Shown one piece after another: positions 17,869 to 26,630 of a DNA stretch of 64,000 nt (position 1 is the stretch's first letter; each line of letters begins with the position of its first letter). Position numbers and translations under genes: made by a program. Source of the stretch: Acidimicrobiales bacterium (GTDB lineage: Bacteria; Actinomycetota; Acidimicrobiia; Acidimicrobiales; Iamiaceae); the NCBI GenBank assembly GCA_030448105.1, contig JAUJNP010000011.1, positions 57,682-121,681 on the forward strand. The letters run 5' to 3'. The notes beneath the pieces were generated by a model. The model did not search any database and was not told the DNA's origin. It saw only the letters and a program-made list of their open reading frames with translations.

Positions 17869-18612
17869 TCAGTACTCGGCGGCGGCGGTGCGCCAGGCGC
17901 CGGCGGCCAGGAAGGCGCCGACCCACAGCAGGACCGCGGCGGCGGCGACCAGGGCGGAGGTCTCCCCGCCCAGGCCGAGGCGGACGACGGCGACGGGCAG
18001 GAGGAGCTCCACCAGGCGCGGGTTCCAGGTGCCGCTGACCTGGAGCAGCAGCGGGAACGCGACGAGGTTGAGCGGCAGCGCGATCGCGATGGCCGGCCCG
18101 TTGGACCGCAGCAGCGCCCCGATCGCCAGCGCGATCAGCCCGTACACCCACGCGTCCAGGAGCCCGGCCCAGAGGTAGGAGGCGGCCGCGCCCACCCCCG
18201 GCGCCGGCTCCGACCCGCGCGGCAGCGCGAACGCCCCCAGGGCGAACAGCGCGGCCGACGGCAGCAGCACCAGCACCACGGCGACCAGGAACGCCACGAC
18301 GCGCGCGGCGAACAGCGCGATCCGCGACCGCCCCGACAGCAGCAGGAAGCGGAACGTGCCGTTGGCGCTGTCGTAGGACCCCGTCTGCGCGCCGATGACG
18401 ACCGCGCCGATCAGGGTCACCACCAGGCCGCCCCGGAGGACCCACGCCTCCCCGCCGAGGCCGGCGCCACCGAGCTCGCCGCGCACCGCCTGGACGGCGC
18501 GGTCGACCAGGACGCCGCCGAACACCAGCAGCTGCGCGACGACGGCGCCCCACAGCACGGCCCTCCGGCCGGTGATCTTGCGCAGCTCGGCGCGGATGGT
18601 GGCCGCGGTCAC
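17869..18612 (-). CDS. ABC-2 type transporter permease
   Basis: 247 aa with six membrane helices of the ABC-2/ABC-2-like exporter type; it begins VTAATIRAELRKITGRRAVL, where the positively charged start stays inside. The GTG at 18612 overlaps the stop of the upstream ATPase gene (GTGA), a classic sign of translational coupling. Together they form a two-component exporter; cargo unknown, possibly a peptide, lipid or drug. It converges on the PAC2 gene with 15 bp between stops. Confidence 0.85.
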   Translation of the reverse strand: MTAATIRAELRKITGRRAVLWGAVVAQLLVFGGVLVDRAVQAVRGELGGAGLGGEAWVLRGGLVVTLIGAVVIGAQTGSYDSANGTFRFLLLSGRSRIALFAARVVAFLVAVVLVLLPSAALFALGAFALPRGSEPAPGVGAAASYLWAGLLDAWVYGLIALAIGALLRSNGPAIAIALPLNLVAFPLLLQVSGTWNPRLVELLLPVAVVRLGLGGETSALVAAAAVLLWVGAFLAAGAWRTAAAEY

Positions 18613-19640
18613 GCGCGTACCCGCGGGGCGGGGCGCCGGGCGCGCCCCTCCGAGCGGCGCCGCGGGACGCCGGGCGGCGCGGGCGTGTGCAGCGGATCCC
18701 CGAGCTCGTCGTCGGGGGCGAGGTCGGCGGTGAGCGCGAGGTAGCGCTGCTCGAGGGTCTCGACCTGGGGCCACAGCCCGGCGACGCCGACTCCCGCCTC
18801 CACCAGGATCCGGCTGACCTGGATGGCCGCGTGGTCGTCGATGGGGTCGACGTCGACCAGGATCCGGTGCCGGGGCCCCAGCTCGACCCCGCGGATGGCG
18901 GGGATGGGGGCGAGGACCGCGCGGGCGGCCTCGGGCCGGTCGACCTGGACCACCAGGCCGCGGCGGCCCTCCGCCAGCAGCGCGCCGATCCCGCCCTGCG
19001 CCACGACGGCCCCGCGGTTGACGATGGCGACGTCGTCGCAGGTCCGCTCGATCTCGTCCAGCAGGTGCGACGACAGGAACACCGTGCGGCCCTCGTCCTC
19101 GACGAACCCGCGGATCATTCCGCGGAACTCGGCGATGCCGGCGGGGTCCAGGCCGTTGGACGGCTCGTCCAGGACCAGCAGCTCGGGGTCCGACAGCAGG
19201 CTGCGGGCGACGCCGAGCCGCTGGCGCATGCCCAGCGAGTACGTCCCCACGCGGTCCCCGGCCCGGTCCTCCAGCCCCACCCGGGCCAGGACCCCGCGGA
19301 TGCGGCGGGCGGCCTCCGGCGCGAGCGGGGCGGCGAACACCGACAGGTTCTCCCGGGCGCTGAGGTAGGGGTAGAAGCGCGGCTCCTCGACCATCGCGCC
19401 GACCCGCGCGAGGGCCTCGCGCAGGTGGGCCGGCACGGCGTGGCCGCGGACCGCGATGGTCCCGCGGGTCGGGCGCGCGAGGCCCAGGAGCATGCGGATC
19501 AGGGTGGTCTTGCCCGCGCCGTTGGGGCCCAGGAACCCGAAGCACGTCCCCGGCCTGACCTCCAGGTCGACGTCGCGCACCGCCGCCCGGGCACCGAACA
19601 GCTTGGTCAGCCCGTGGGTCTCGATCACCGACGCCGACAT
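18609..19640 (-). CDS. ABC transporter ATP-binding protein
   Basis: 343 aa: Walker A GPNGAGKTT (about 40), Q-loop region VGAMVEEPRFYPYLSARENL, signature YSLGMRQRLGVARSLL, Walker B LLVLDEPSNGLDP and the switch His in LSSHLLDEIE. The C-terminal 90 residues hold a regulatory domain like that of DrrA/CcmA-type exporters. The ATG at 19640 follows an excellent GGAGGGGG site. It is first in a two-gene operon with the permease. Confidence 0.92.
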   Translation of the reverse strand: MSASVIETHGLTKLFGARAAVRDVDLEVRPGTCFGFLGPNGAGKTTLIRMLLGLARPTRGTIAVRGHAVPAHLREALARVGAMVEEPRFYPYLSARENLSVFAAPLAPEAARRIRGVLARVGLEDRAGDRVGTYSLGMRQRLGVARSLLSDPELLVLDEPSNGLDPAGIAEFRGMIRGFVEDEGRTVFLSSHLLDEIERTCDDVAIVNRGAVVAQGGIGALLAEGRRGLVVQVDRPEAARAVLAPIPAIRGVELGPRHRILVDVDPIDDHAAIQVSRILVEAGVGVAGLWPQVETLEQRYLALTADLAPDDELGDPLHTPAPPGVPRRRSEGRARRPAPRVRA

Positions 19641-19702
19641 GCGCACCCCCTCCGACCGCGGGCGCCCCTCGCCCCGCCCGGTCCGGCTCTGACCGCCGAC
19701 CA

Positions 19703-20010
19703 TCACCGTAGGCAGTCCCGGCACCACCGGCCATCCCACCCGGGGTGGACCTTGTGGACGGCGGCGCGGCGGTCCTGGCGCGGCACCCCCGCCCGCGCGC
19801 CGCGCGGCGGGTCTGCCGGTCGGCGCCCGCCTGGAGGGCCCGGGCGGCGCGCCCGGTGCCCTCCTGGACGACGTCGGCGGCGACGCGCACCACCTCGGTG
19901 ACGACCGTTGCGGGCCCGGTCCGCTCGGGGACGGCGCCGGCGGGCCCGCCCAGGGCGAGGGCGACCACGACGGCGAGCTGGCGTGCGGCGCGGCGCGGTC
20001 GGGGGGCCAT
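19703..20010 (-). CDS. Possible small exported protein, frame-broken (low confidence)
   Basis: The ATG at 20010 opens MAPRPRRAARQLAVVVALAL, a plausible signal peptide ending near GGPAGA. The frame then runs on without a stop. Adding one base in the G-run near 19785 would join it to VPRQDRRAAVHKVHPGWDG and RWCRDCLR and a stop at 19703, giving exactly 102 residues. That repair has the same direction as the other breaks in this part of the window. No family or clear ribosome site seen; the stretch could also be non-coding. Confidence 0.3.
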
Positions 20011-20043
20011 GCCGGCCGCCTGCGCCGGGCCCGCCCCCCGGCG

Positions 20044-21578
20044 CTATCCCGCCGGCCCCCGGAGGCCGGCGCACACCCTGGTGTCAGGCCGGGCCCGACA
20101 CCAGGGTGCGCGGTCGCGCTTGAGGATCTTGCCGACTAGCGTCCTGGGCAGCGCGTCGAGGAAGCGGATCTCCTCGGGCACCTTGTAGCGGGCCAGCCGG
20201 GCCGCGCAGTGCGCGGTCAGCTCCTCCGCGGTGGCGGTGGCGCCGGGGCGCAGGACGACGCAGGCGACCACGCGCTCGCCCGTCGTGGGGTCGGGGCGCC
20301 CCACCACCCCCACCTCGGCGACGGCGGGGTGGGCGTGGAGCACCTCCTCCACGTCCCGCGGCGAGATGTTGAGCCCGCCGCGGATGACCAGGTCCTTCTT
20401 GCGCTCCGTCACGTACACGTAGCCCTCGGCATCGACGTGGCCGACGTCGCCGGTGCGCAGCCAGCCGTCGGCGAACGCGGCCGCGGTCTCCTCCGGGGCC
20501 TCCCAGTACCCGGGGGTCACCTGCGGCCCGCGCACGACCAGCTCCCCGGTGGTGCCCGGCGGCACCTCGCCGCCCCGGTCGTCGAGCACGCGGACCTCGC
20601 AGCCGGGGTAGGGCCGGCCGCACGAGCCGGGCCGGCGGGGCTCGCCGGGGCGCTGGATGACGATGCCGGCCGCGGTCTCGGTCATGCCGTAGCCCTCGAC
20701 GATCGCCGAGCCCGTGCGCCGCTCCCACTCGTCGGCGAGCTCCAGGGGCAGGGGCGGCCCCGACGACCACGGTCCGCAGCGAGGACAGGTCGGTGCCCGC
20801 GAAGGCCGCGGCGTTGAGGATCAGGGTGAGCATGGTCGGGACCGCGCTGGTCGTGGTGACGCGGTGCTCCTGGACCGCCTCGAGCCAGGCGTCGGGGAGA
20901 ACCAGCGGTGCAGCACGCCGGGGAAACCGAAGCGCTGGGCCGCCAGGCTGCCGACCAGCCCGAACACGTGCGCCATCGGCAGCACCCCCAGGCTGCGGTC
21001 CTCCGGGGTGTAGGAGAAGATCGCCGCGGTCATGTCGACCTCCGCGAGCAGGTTCGCGTGGGTCAGCACGACGCCCTTGGGCGTGCCGGTCGTCCCGCTG
21101 GTGTAGGCCAGGACCGCGACGTCGTCGGCGGCGCGGTCCTCGATGGACGTGTCGGGGTCGGCGGCGGCGAGCTGCGCCTCGAACGCGTCCTCGCCGGCCA
21201 CCAGCACGACGGGCGGGTCGGGGAGGTCCGCGACGCCCGCGGTCACGCCGCCGGCCAGCTCGGGAGCGGTGAGGACCGCGACGGGCCGCCCGTGGGCGCA
21301 GAGCCGCCCGATCTCGGCCGGGGTCAGGACGAACAGCACCGGCATCACCGCGCCGCCGATGCGGGTGATCGCGTCGTAGGCGACGCCGACGTCGGGGTGT
21401 TGGGCAGGACCACCGCGACGCGGTCGCCGGGCCGCACGCCGAGGCCGCGGAGCACGGTCGCGAGGCGCCCAGCGCGGTCCGCCTGCTCGGCCCGCGTCCA
21501 GGTGCGGCCCTCGAACGTGACCACGTCGCCGTCACCGAAGCGCGCGAGGCCCTCCCGGTACAGGTGCGCGACGTTCAT
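20044..21578 (-). pseudogene. AMP-dependent acyl-CoA synthetase, frame-broken three times
   Basis: Long-chain fatty-acid-CoA ligase family. Conserved pieces sit in different frames: start MNVAHLYREGLARFGDGDVV, adenylation loop YTSGTTGTPKGVVLTHANL, GYGMTETAAG, WLRTGDVG, and KILKRD near the end with its catalytic Lys. Breaks lie near 21396, 20905 and 20755. The first two heal by adding one C to a run of four (restoring NTPDVGVAYD and RWFSPDAWLEAV); the third needs one base removed or two added. The repaired frame is 512 codons, normal for the family. The start has a good GGGAGGAC site. More likely an intact gene with sequence errors than real decay. Confidence 0.85.
20075..20107 (-). terminator. 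Perfect 11-bp hairpin at the end of the acyl-CoA synthetase gene
   Basis: ACCCTGGTGTC (20075-20085) pairs with GACACCAGGGT (20097-20107); the loop is 11 nt. It lies just inside the final codons after KILKRD, so the true stop may be nearer than annotated. Confidence 0.5.
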
Positions 21579-22031
21579 CCACGTCCTCCCCTCGCCCGAG
21601 GCAGGTCAGCGTGCCACAGGTCGCAACCCGCGGGACGCCTCCGGCGTCAGGAGAGCCGGGCGGCCGGTCAGGCGGGCCGCACGGGGGAGGACGGGGGATG
21701 GCGGGTCGGCGCAGGACGACGGCGCGGGTGGCGGCGGTGCCCCCCGCGAGGAGCTCGCGGGCGCGCGCGGCCTGCGGGCGCCGGGGCGGGCGGCGCGGGT
21801 GCGGCCGCACTGGTGCCGCCGCAGCCGCAGCACGGCGGTCGCGCGCCGCCGGGGCTGACGCCGGCGCGCGCCTGACCGGCTCGGCCGATGGTCCAGTGGA
21901 CCCCGGCAGGGAGGGGAGTAGCGTGCCGCACGTCCCCCGGTCGGGGGTCCGTGGCGGGTTGGTCGCAGGCCTCGAGCGGGGGGGAAGCGACCGCGGGGCC
22001 GCCACGATGGTGCTGACCAAGGCGTGTGCTC
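21579..22031. other. 450-bp intergenic stretch
   Basis: It separates two divergent genes. Neither strand has a frame with family-like sequence. A TAGCGT hexamer at about 21920 is a possible -10 for the LAxTG protein, with a leader of about 105 nt. Otherwise I see nothing. Confidence 0.35.
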
Positions 22032-22802
22032 ATGACGGTGCGATCGACGGCGGGCCGCCGCCCCGGGGCCCTGCGCCTCGTGCTGGTGCTGACGATGCTG
22101 GGGGCCCTGACGCTGGGCCCGGTGACGGCGGCGTTCGCGACGCCCCCGGCGGGCGAGGGCGACTGCGTGTCCCCCGACACCCCGGTGCACGAGGTGCTGG
22201 ACCAGCAGGAGCTGGCCGCCCTCCTGCAGGCGCTGGTGGAGCAGCTTGCCGTGGCGCGGCCCGACCTGGCCGCGGCGGACCGCGAGCAGTTCGTCGCGTC
22301 CGTGCTGCTGGCCGGTGCCGGTGACCAGGCCGCCGCGCCCGCCGCGCCGGCGGGGACCGACGCCCTCGCCGCGCAGGTCATGGCGCGCTACCAGGCCCTG
22401 ACCGTGGGTCAGGTCGCCGAGCTGCTCGCCCAGGCCACCACGGCGCTGGACGTCGTGCTGCTGGGCCTGGAGGACCAGGACCAGGCGGCGCAGATCAAGG
22501 CCGTGTTCAGCGCGTTCGTGATCCAGGTGCTCAAGGCGCTGGACTTCTACGACTGCGAGGACGACGGCGCCACCCCGACGCCCACGCCGTCGGCGTCCGA
22601 GAGCACCGCCCCGACCGCCACGCCGTCGCCGGCCGCCACGGCCAGCCCGGCCGCCTACGCCTCGCCGACACCCGAGTCCGCCACCGCGGGTCTGGCCGAC
22701 ACCGGCCTGGCCACCCCGGCGCTCGCCGGGCTGGTGGCCCTCGCGCTGAGCGTCGGCGCCGTGCTCCTGGGCGTCACCGCCCGGCCCCGCGCCGGCCGCT
22801 AG
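22032..22802 (+). CDS. Secreted protein with LAxTG sorting signal
   Basis: 256 aa. A long signal peptide (basic start, then LRLVLVLTMLGALTLGPVTA and cleavage near AFA). The mature part is alanine/glutamine-rich and largely helical (about 50-180), with two cysteines (GDCVSP, YDCEDD). A Thr/Pro/Ser/Ala linker (TPTPTPSASESTAPTATPSP) would span the wall. The end reads LADTG, a hydrophobic helix (LAGLVALALSVGAVLLG) and RPRAGR: the tripartite sorting signal preferred by class E sortases of actinobacteria. So it is probably covalently displayed on peptidoglycan. No sortase is in the window. The TTG/GTG/ATG cluster at 22024-22032 leaves the exact start open. Confidence 0.7.
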   Translation: MTVRSTAGRRPGALRLVLVLTMLGALTLGPVTAAFATPPAGEGDCVSPDTPVHEVLDQQELAALLQALVEQLAVARPDLAAADREQFVASVLLAGAGDQAAAPAAPAGTDALAAQVMARYQALTVGQVAELLAQATTALDVVLLGLEDQDQAAQIKAVFSAFVIQVLKALDFYDCEDDGATPTPTPSASESTAPTATPSPAATASPAAYASPTPESATAGLADTGLATPALAGLVALALSVGAVLLGVTARPRAGR

Positions 22803-22822
22803 GTCCGGATCGCAGCGGTTCC

Positions 22823-22851
22823 ACGGGCCGCCCCCCACCGGGGCGGCCCGT
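22823..22851 (+). terminator. Strong hairpin after the LAxTG protein gene
   Basis: A perfect 12-bp GC stem (22823-22834 with 22840-22851) and a 5-nt loop (CCACC), 21 bp after the stop. A short TT follows. Confidence 0.7.
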
Positions 22852-22929
22852 TCGCGTGCTCCCGTGCTGCAGCCGGGGCGGGGGTCGGCAGACTGTGCTG
22901 GCGAGACCCCTCCGCTCCCCGAGGTGCAC

Positions 22930-23763
22930 GTGACAAGCCAGACCGCCATCGTCAGGGACGCCACCGAGGCCAGCTTCGCGGCCGACGTCGTCGAGGCCAG
23001 CCGCACCCGACCCGTCGTGGTCGACTTCTGGGCGGCGTGGTGCGGTCCCTGCCACCAGCTGTCGCCGCTGCTGGAGGCCGCGGCGCAGCGCCACGCCGGA
23101 GAGGTCGACCTGGTCAAGGTCGACGTCGACCAGGCGCCCAACCTGTCCCGGGCCTTCCGCGTGCAGGGCATCCCGGCGGTCAAGGCCTTCCGCGACGGGC
23201 GGGTCGTGGCGGAGTTCGTGGGCGCCCAGCCGGCCGCGGTCGTCGACCGGCTGTTCGCGTCCCTCGCCCCGTCCCCGGCGGACCGGCTGGCCGAGGCCGC
23301 GGTCGCGGCGGCGTCCGACGAGGACCGCGAGCGGGGCTTCCGGGCGGCGCTCGAGGAGCAGGCCGACCACCCCGTGGCGGTCGTGGGGCTGGCGCGGCTG
23401 CTGGCCGACCGCGGCGCGGTCGACGACGCGCGCGCCCTGCTCGCCCGGGTGCCCGCCGACCCCGACGCCCGCCGGCTGGTCGCGGAGCTGGAGGTGCGCG
23501 GGCAGGCGGTGGACGCCGGCGAGCTGGCCGCCCTGCGGGCGCGCGCCGCGTCGGGCGACGCCCGCGCGCGGCTGGAGCTGGGCCAGGCGCTGGCCGCCGC
23601 CGGCGAGTACGACGAGGCCCTGGCGCTGCTGGTCGAGGCGGCCCGCGACCCGGAGCTGCGGCCCGAGGCCCGCGAGCGCGCCGTCGAGGTGTTCCGGCTG
23701 CTCGGCGACGCCGATGCGCGCGTCCGCACGTGGCGCCCGCGGCTGGCCGCCGCGCTGTACTGA
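22930..23763 (+). CDS. Thioredoxin-TPR protein (CnoX/YbbN-like)
   Basis: 277 aa. Residues 1-115 are a thioredoxin fold with a full WCGPC active site (Cys 38 and 41) and the cis-Pro in QGIPAVKAF. Residues about 120-275 are helical repeats of the TPR_20 type seen in YbbN/CnoX, which links redox state to chaperones. Unlike E. coli CnoX (SxxC), the CxxC is complete, so reductase activity is likely. The start is probably the GTG at 22930; a GTG at 22924 is possible. bpa follows 58 bp later, putting two protein-quality genes together. Confidence 0.85.
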   Translation: MTSQTAIVRDATEASFAADVVEASRTRPVVVDFWAAWCGPCHQLSPLLEAAAQRHAGEVDLVKVDVDQAPNLSRAFRVQGIPAVKAFRDGRVVAEFVGAQPAAVVDRLFASLAPSPADRLAEAAVAAASDEDRERGFRAALEEQADHPVAVVGLARLLADRGAVDDARALLARVPADPDARRLVAELEVRGQAVDAGELAALRARAASGDARARLELGQALAAAGEYDEALALLVEAARDPELRPEARERAVEVFRLLGDADARVRTWRPRLAAALY

Positions 23764-23821
23764 ACCCGGGGACCGCGGGTAGGGTCCCCGGGCTCCCGCC
23801 GCTCCAGGAGAAGAGGTCACG

Positions 23822-24313
23822 ATGTCGGACCAGGTCGAGGTCGTCCCCGAGAAGGGTGGGCCGCAGCGCGGCGACGGGGCCATCGAGGAGCCGGGCAAGC
23901 TCCTGCGCATCGCGGTGATGCTGCGCGAGCTGCAGGAGGAGGTCCGCCGCGCCCCCACCGACGACGTCGGCCGGGAGCGCCTGCGGGAGGTCTACGGCCG
24001 CGCGGTCCAGCAGCTGTCGGAGGCCCTGTCCGAGGACCTCCGCGAGGAGCTGACCAGCCTGGCGCTGCCGCTGTCGGAGGGCACCCCCAGCGAGTCGGAG
24101 ATCCTCATCGCCCAGGCGCAGCTCATCGGCTGGCTGGAGGGGCTGTTCCAGGGCATCCAGGCGGCGATCGTGAACCAGCAGCTCCAGGCCCGCCAGCAGC
24201 TGGAGCAGATGCGCACGCGCGGGCTGCCGGGCGGGCGCATCCTGCCGGGCGGCGGCCAGGGCGACCAGGCCCAGGGTCAGGGGCCGGCCGCCGGCACAGG
24301 TCAATACCTGTAG
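23822..24313 (+). CDS. bpa: Bacterial proteasome activator (Bpa/PafE, DUF2587)
   Basis: 163 aa. ATP-independent ring activator that opens the 20S proteasome for unfolded substrates. The family core is clear: EEPGKLLRIAVMLRELQEEV, then REELTSLALPLSEG, then AQAQLIGWLEGLFQGIQAAI. The C-terminal tail is Gly/Gln-rich and ends exactly in GQYL, the motif that docks between proteasome alpha subunits. The ATG has AGGAGAAGAGG 7-17 nt upstream. A TAGGGT at about 23778 may be its -10. Its presence implies that the genome encodes a 20S proteasome. Confidence 0.95.
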   Translation: MSDQVEVVPEKGGPQRGDGAIEEPGKLLRIAVMLRELQEEVRRAPTDDVGRERLREVYGRAVQQLSEALSEDLREELTSLALPLSEGTPSESEILIAQAQLIGWLEGLFQGIQAAIVNQQLQARQQLEQMRTRGLPGGRILPGGGQGDQAQGQGPAAGTGQYL

Positions 24314-24392
24314 GACGACCCCGGCGCACCGGAGGTGTCGCAGGGCTCCGCTATCGTGCCCGGCTCGAGCAGCGTTCGAGGCGGAGGGACCG

Positions 24393-24740
24393 ATGGCCCG
24401 GGCACGTGACCTGTGGGAGGCGCTCAGCGTCGCGCTGGAGAAGCAGGACGTCAGGGCGATCGCGGATCTCTACGCGACCGACGCCGTCTACCTCGAGCCG
24501 CAGAACCCACCGCACGAGACGGACCTGCTGATCCAGGCGTACCTCAACTCCTGGCTCCAGGCGCGCGAGAACATCGACATCACGACCAAGCGCATGGTCG
24601 AGTCGCCCGACGGCGGCACCCTCGCCGTCGAGTGGGCGATCAGCTACACCGCCGCCGGGCGGCGCTGGAACGACCTGCCGCGGTCCAGCTGGTTCGAGGT
24701 CGGCGACGACGTCATCCGCTACCACCGCGACTACTTCTAG
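24393..24740 (+). CDS. SnoaL-like (NTF2-fold) protein
   Basis: 115 aa. The pattern LWEALSVALEKQDVRAIADL, YATDAVYLEP, and late WFEVGDDVIRYHRDYF fits the NTF2-fold SnoaL superfamily of small pocket proteins (cyclases, isomerases or stress proteins). The role is not inferable. The ATG has GGAGGGAC upstream, and TATCGT about 35 nt before it could be the -10. It is followed by the inverted repeat at 24745. Confidence 0.7.
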   Translation: MARARDLWEALSVALEKQDVRAIADLYATDAVYLEPQNPPHETDLLIQAYLNSWLQARENIDITTKRMVESPDGGTLAVEWAISYTAAGRRWNDLPRSSWFEVGDDVIRYHRDYF

Positions 24741-24744
24741 CCAC

Positions 24745-24770
24745 GCTGCGTAGGTTCCCAGTTACGCAGC
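24745..24770. promoter_or_regulatory. 8-bp inverted repeat GCTGCGTA...TACGCAGC before a wall-hydrolase gene
   Basis: Perfect 8-bp arms (24745-24752 and 24763-24770) and a 10-bp spacer. It begins 4 bp after the SnoaL stop and ends 2 bp before TTGACC (24773-24778), a -35-like box with CATAGT 16 bp on (24795-24800). It could be a terminator, an operator or both. Confidence 0.5.
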
Positions 24771-24866
24771 TGTTGACCGCAGTCGTACTATTCGCATAGT
24801 TTGTCCCTCCGGTTCGGAAGGCGCGCCGCCGTGTTCGCGGCGCACCGGAACGACGAAGGGACGCTC

Positions 24867-25685
24867 GTGCGCAAGGCCCGGCATCTCCCGCGACCGCTGG
24901 CCGTGGGGGCCAGGACGGTCGCCGTGCTGACCGCGGCGGTCCTCACCACGGCCGCCACCCACACCGTGCGGCCCGGCGAGACGCTGTCCGGCATCGCCGC
25001 CCAGCGCGGGGTGCGGACGTCGGCGCTGGCCGCGGCCAACGGCATCACCGACCCGAACCGGGTGCTCGCCGGCACGCGGCTGACGCTGCCGCCGGGGTCC
25101 GCGGGCGGCGGTGCGCGCACCGTGCACCGGGGGGAGACGCTCTGGGGGATCGCCCGCGACGCCGGGGTGTCGGTGCGCGCCCTCGCGTCGGCGAACGGGC
25201 TGCCCGCGGACGCCCGCCTGCGCGCGGGCCAGCGGCTCACGGTGCCGGGAGGGTCCGCCGCCGCGACGCCGCGCGGGCTGGCGTCCGGGCGGGCTGAGAT
25301 CGGCGAGCTGCTCGCGACCACCGCGCGGCGGTACGGCTGGAACCCGGCGTTCATCCAGGCGGTCGCATGGCAGGAGTCGGGCTGGAACCCGCGGGTGGTG
25401 TCGCCGGACGGCGCCCGCGGGGTCATGCAGGTGCTGCCCTCGACCGGGCGGTTCGTGAGCCGCTCGCTGGTGGGCCGGCCCCTGGACCTGGACGACCCGG
25501 CCGACAACATCGAGGCGGGTGTCGCCTTCCTCGACTACCTCCACGGGCTGACCGGCGGGGATGCGACCCGGACGCTGCAGGGCTACTACCAGGGCCTGCG
25601 GTCGGTGCGGATCAACGGGCCGTACGACGACACCGATCGCTACGTCGCGAACATCCTGGCCCTGCGGGAGCGCTTCTCCCGCTGA
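24867..25685 (+). CDS. Secreted LysM-repeat lytic transglycosylase
   Basis: Cleaves peptidoglycan outside the membrane. 272 aa: basic signal peptide (VRKARHLPRPLAVG ... TAAVLTTAATH), two LysM domains (THTVRPGETLSGIAAQRGV and RTVHRGETLWGIARDAGV), then a goose-type/SLT lysozyme domain with the catalytic Glu in AVAWQESGWNP, plus GARGVMQVLPSTG and NIEAGVAFLDYL. The GTG at 24867 has AAGGGA 7 nt upstream. Regulation may involve the inverted repeat at 24745. It converges on the thioesterase gene. Confidence 0.88.
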   Translation: MRKARHLPRPLAVGARTVAVLTAAVLTTAATHTVRPGETLSGIAAQRGVRTSALAAANGITDPNRVLAGTRLTLPPGSAGGGARTVHRGETLWGIARDAGVSVRALASANGLPADARLRAGQRLTVPGGSAAATPRGLASGRAEIGELLATTARRYGWNPAFIQAVAWQESGWNPRVVSPDGARGVMQVLPSTGRFVSRSLVGRPLDLDDPADNIEAGVAFLDYLHGLTGGDATRTLQGYYQGLRSVRINGPYDDTDRYVANILALRERFSR

Positions 25686-25714
25686 CCGGCGGCGCCGCGC
25701 GGCGCCGGCCGGTC
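25684..25714. terminator. Bidirectional hairpin between convergent genes
   Basis: GACCGGC (25684-25690) pairs with GCCGGTC (25708-25714), and GGCGCCG inside pairs with CGGCGCC; one base is bulged. It starts at the LysM gene stop, 38 bp from the end of the thioesterase gene. Confidence 0.6.
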
Positions 25715-25751
25715 GTGGGCGAGGATCGCCGCACCGGCGGCGTCGGCGCGT

Positions 25752-26417
25752 TCAGGCGGCCGGGCCGCGCGGGGCGCCCATGCCGATGCGCTCCGGCGGG
25801 ATGGCGATGAACAGGCCCTCGGCGTCCGCGACCAGCGCCTCGCCGTCGGTCATGGTCCCCGCGATCGTCAGCTTGCGGCCGTCCCTGGCGACGAGGTGGG
25901 CGCGGACGACGAGGTCGGTGCCCAGCGGCGTCGGCCGCCGGTAGGTGACCGTGAGCCGGCCGGTGTAGGCGGGCACGCGGAACAGCTGCAGCACGTAGCC
26001 CAGGACGTCGTCGAAGACCGCCGCGACGACGCCGCCGTGGGCCCGGTCCGGCGCGCCCTCAAAGGCGGGGCCCAGGTTGACCACCGCCACGGCCTCCTCG
26101 CCTTCGCGGTGGACACGGATCGCGACGCCCATGGGATTCGCGGCGCCGGAGACCACGCACTCCGCGAAGTGGGTGAGCACGCCGCCCTCGGCCGGCGGGG
26201 CCTCCCACAGGGCGCGCTTGATGGCCTCCACCGGGCGGCGGCGGGGCTCGCCCTGCTCGACGGTCGCCGCGGTCCGGTCGGCGAGGTCGGCGATGCGCTC
26301 GAGCAGGTCCGCGTCGGCGGCGTGCCCGACCAGGGCGTGGCCGAGGCGGCGCAGGGCTGCGGCCGCGCGCACGCGCGCCTGGTCGGTCGTGGTGCGCTCC
26401 AGGTCCGGCGCCGTCAT
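25752..26417 (-). CDS. PaaI-type hotdog thioesterase
   Basis: 221 aa. The C-terminal 130 residues are a hotdog fold with the PaaI-type motif RAHGGVVAAVFDDVLG (HGG plus acidic helix), followed by VTYRRPTPLGTDLVVRAHLV. Such enzymes hydrolyse acyl-CoA thioesters. The N-terminal 90 residues are helical and resemble the extra domain of actinobacterial acyl-CoA thioesterases. The ATG at 26417 (MTAPDLERTT) is chosen because upstream codons are low-complexity. Confidence 0.8.
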   Translation of the reverse strand: MTAPDLERTTTDQARVRAAAALRRLGHALVGHAADADLLERIADLADRTAATVEQGEPRRRPVEAIKRALWEAPPAEGGVLTHFAECVVSGAANPMGVAIRVHREGEEAVAVVNLGPAFEGAPDRAHGGVVAAVFDDVLGYVLQLFRVPAYTGRLTVTYRRPTPLGTDLVVRAHLVARDGRKLTIAGTMTDGEALVADAEGLFIAIPPERIGMGAPRGPAA

Positions 26418-26526
26418 GCGCGCGCCGCGGGGCGCGGCCGCGGGGGCGGCAGGGGGGCGAGCGAGGGCGGGGGCGGGGGCGGCGGGGTGGCCTGCGGCGT
26501 CATCGCGCTGGAGGGTAGCGCCGCGG

Positions 26527-26535
26527 TTGTCCACA
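26527..26535. promoter_or_regulatory. Perfect DnaA box TTGTCCACA upstream of ssd
   Basis: Matches TTRTCCACA exactly, in the 210-bp gap between the thioesterase and ssd. Single box, no AT-rich unwinding region, so not an origin. Confidence 0.5.
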
Positions 26536-26630
26536 GATCCGGCGCGGCCGGATGGGGTCGCCGCGGGCGGTCCTGCCTACCGTCCTGCCCGTCGCCGCCG
26601 GGACCCCGGCGGCCGGAGCGGGGGACGGCG

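Noticed and set aside
24741..24866. c-di-AMP (ydaO) riboswitch before the LysM gene
   Set aside because: Such riboswitches often precede wall hydrolases, but the 125-nt leader lacks the recognisable conserved blocks; only an 8-bp inverted repeat is seen.
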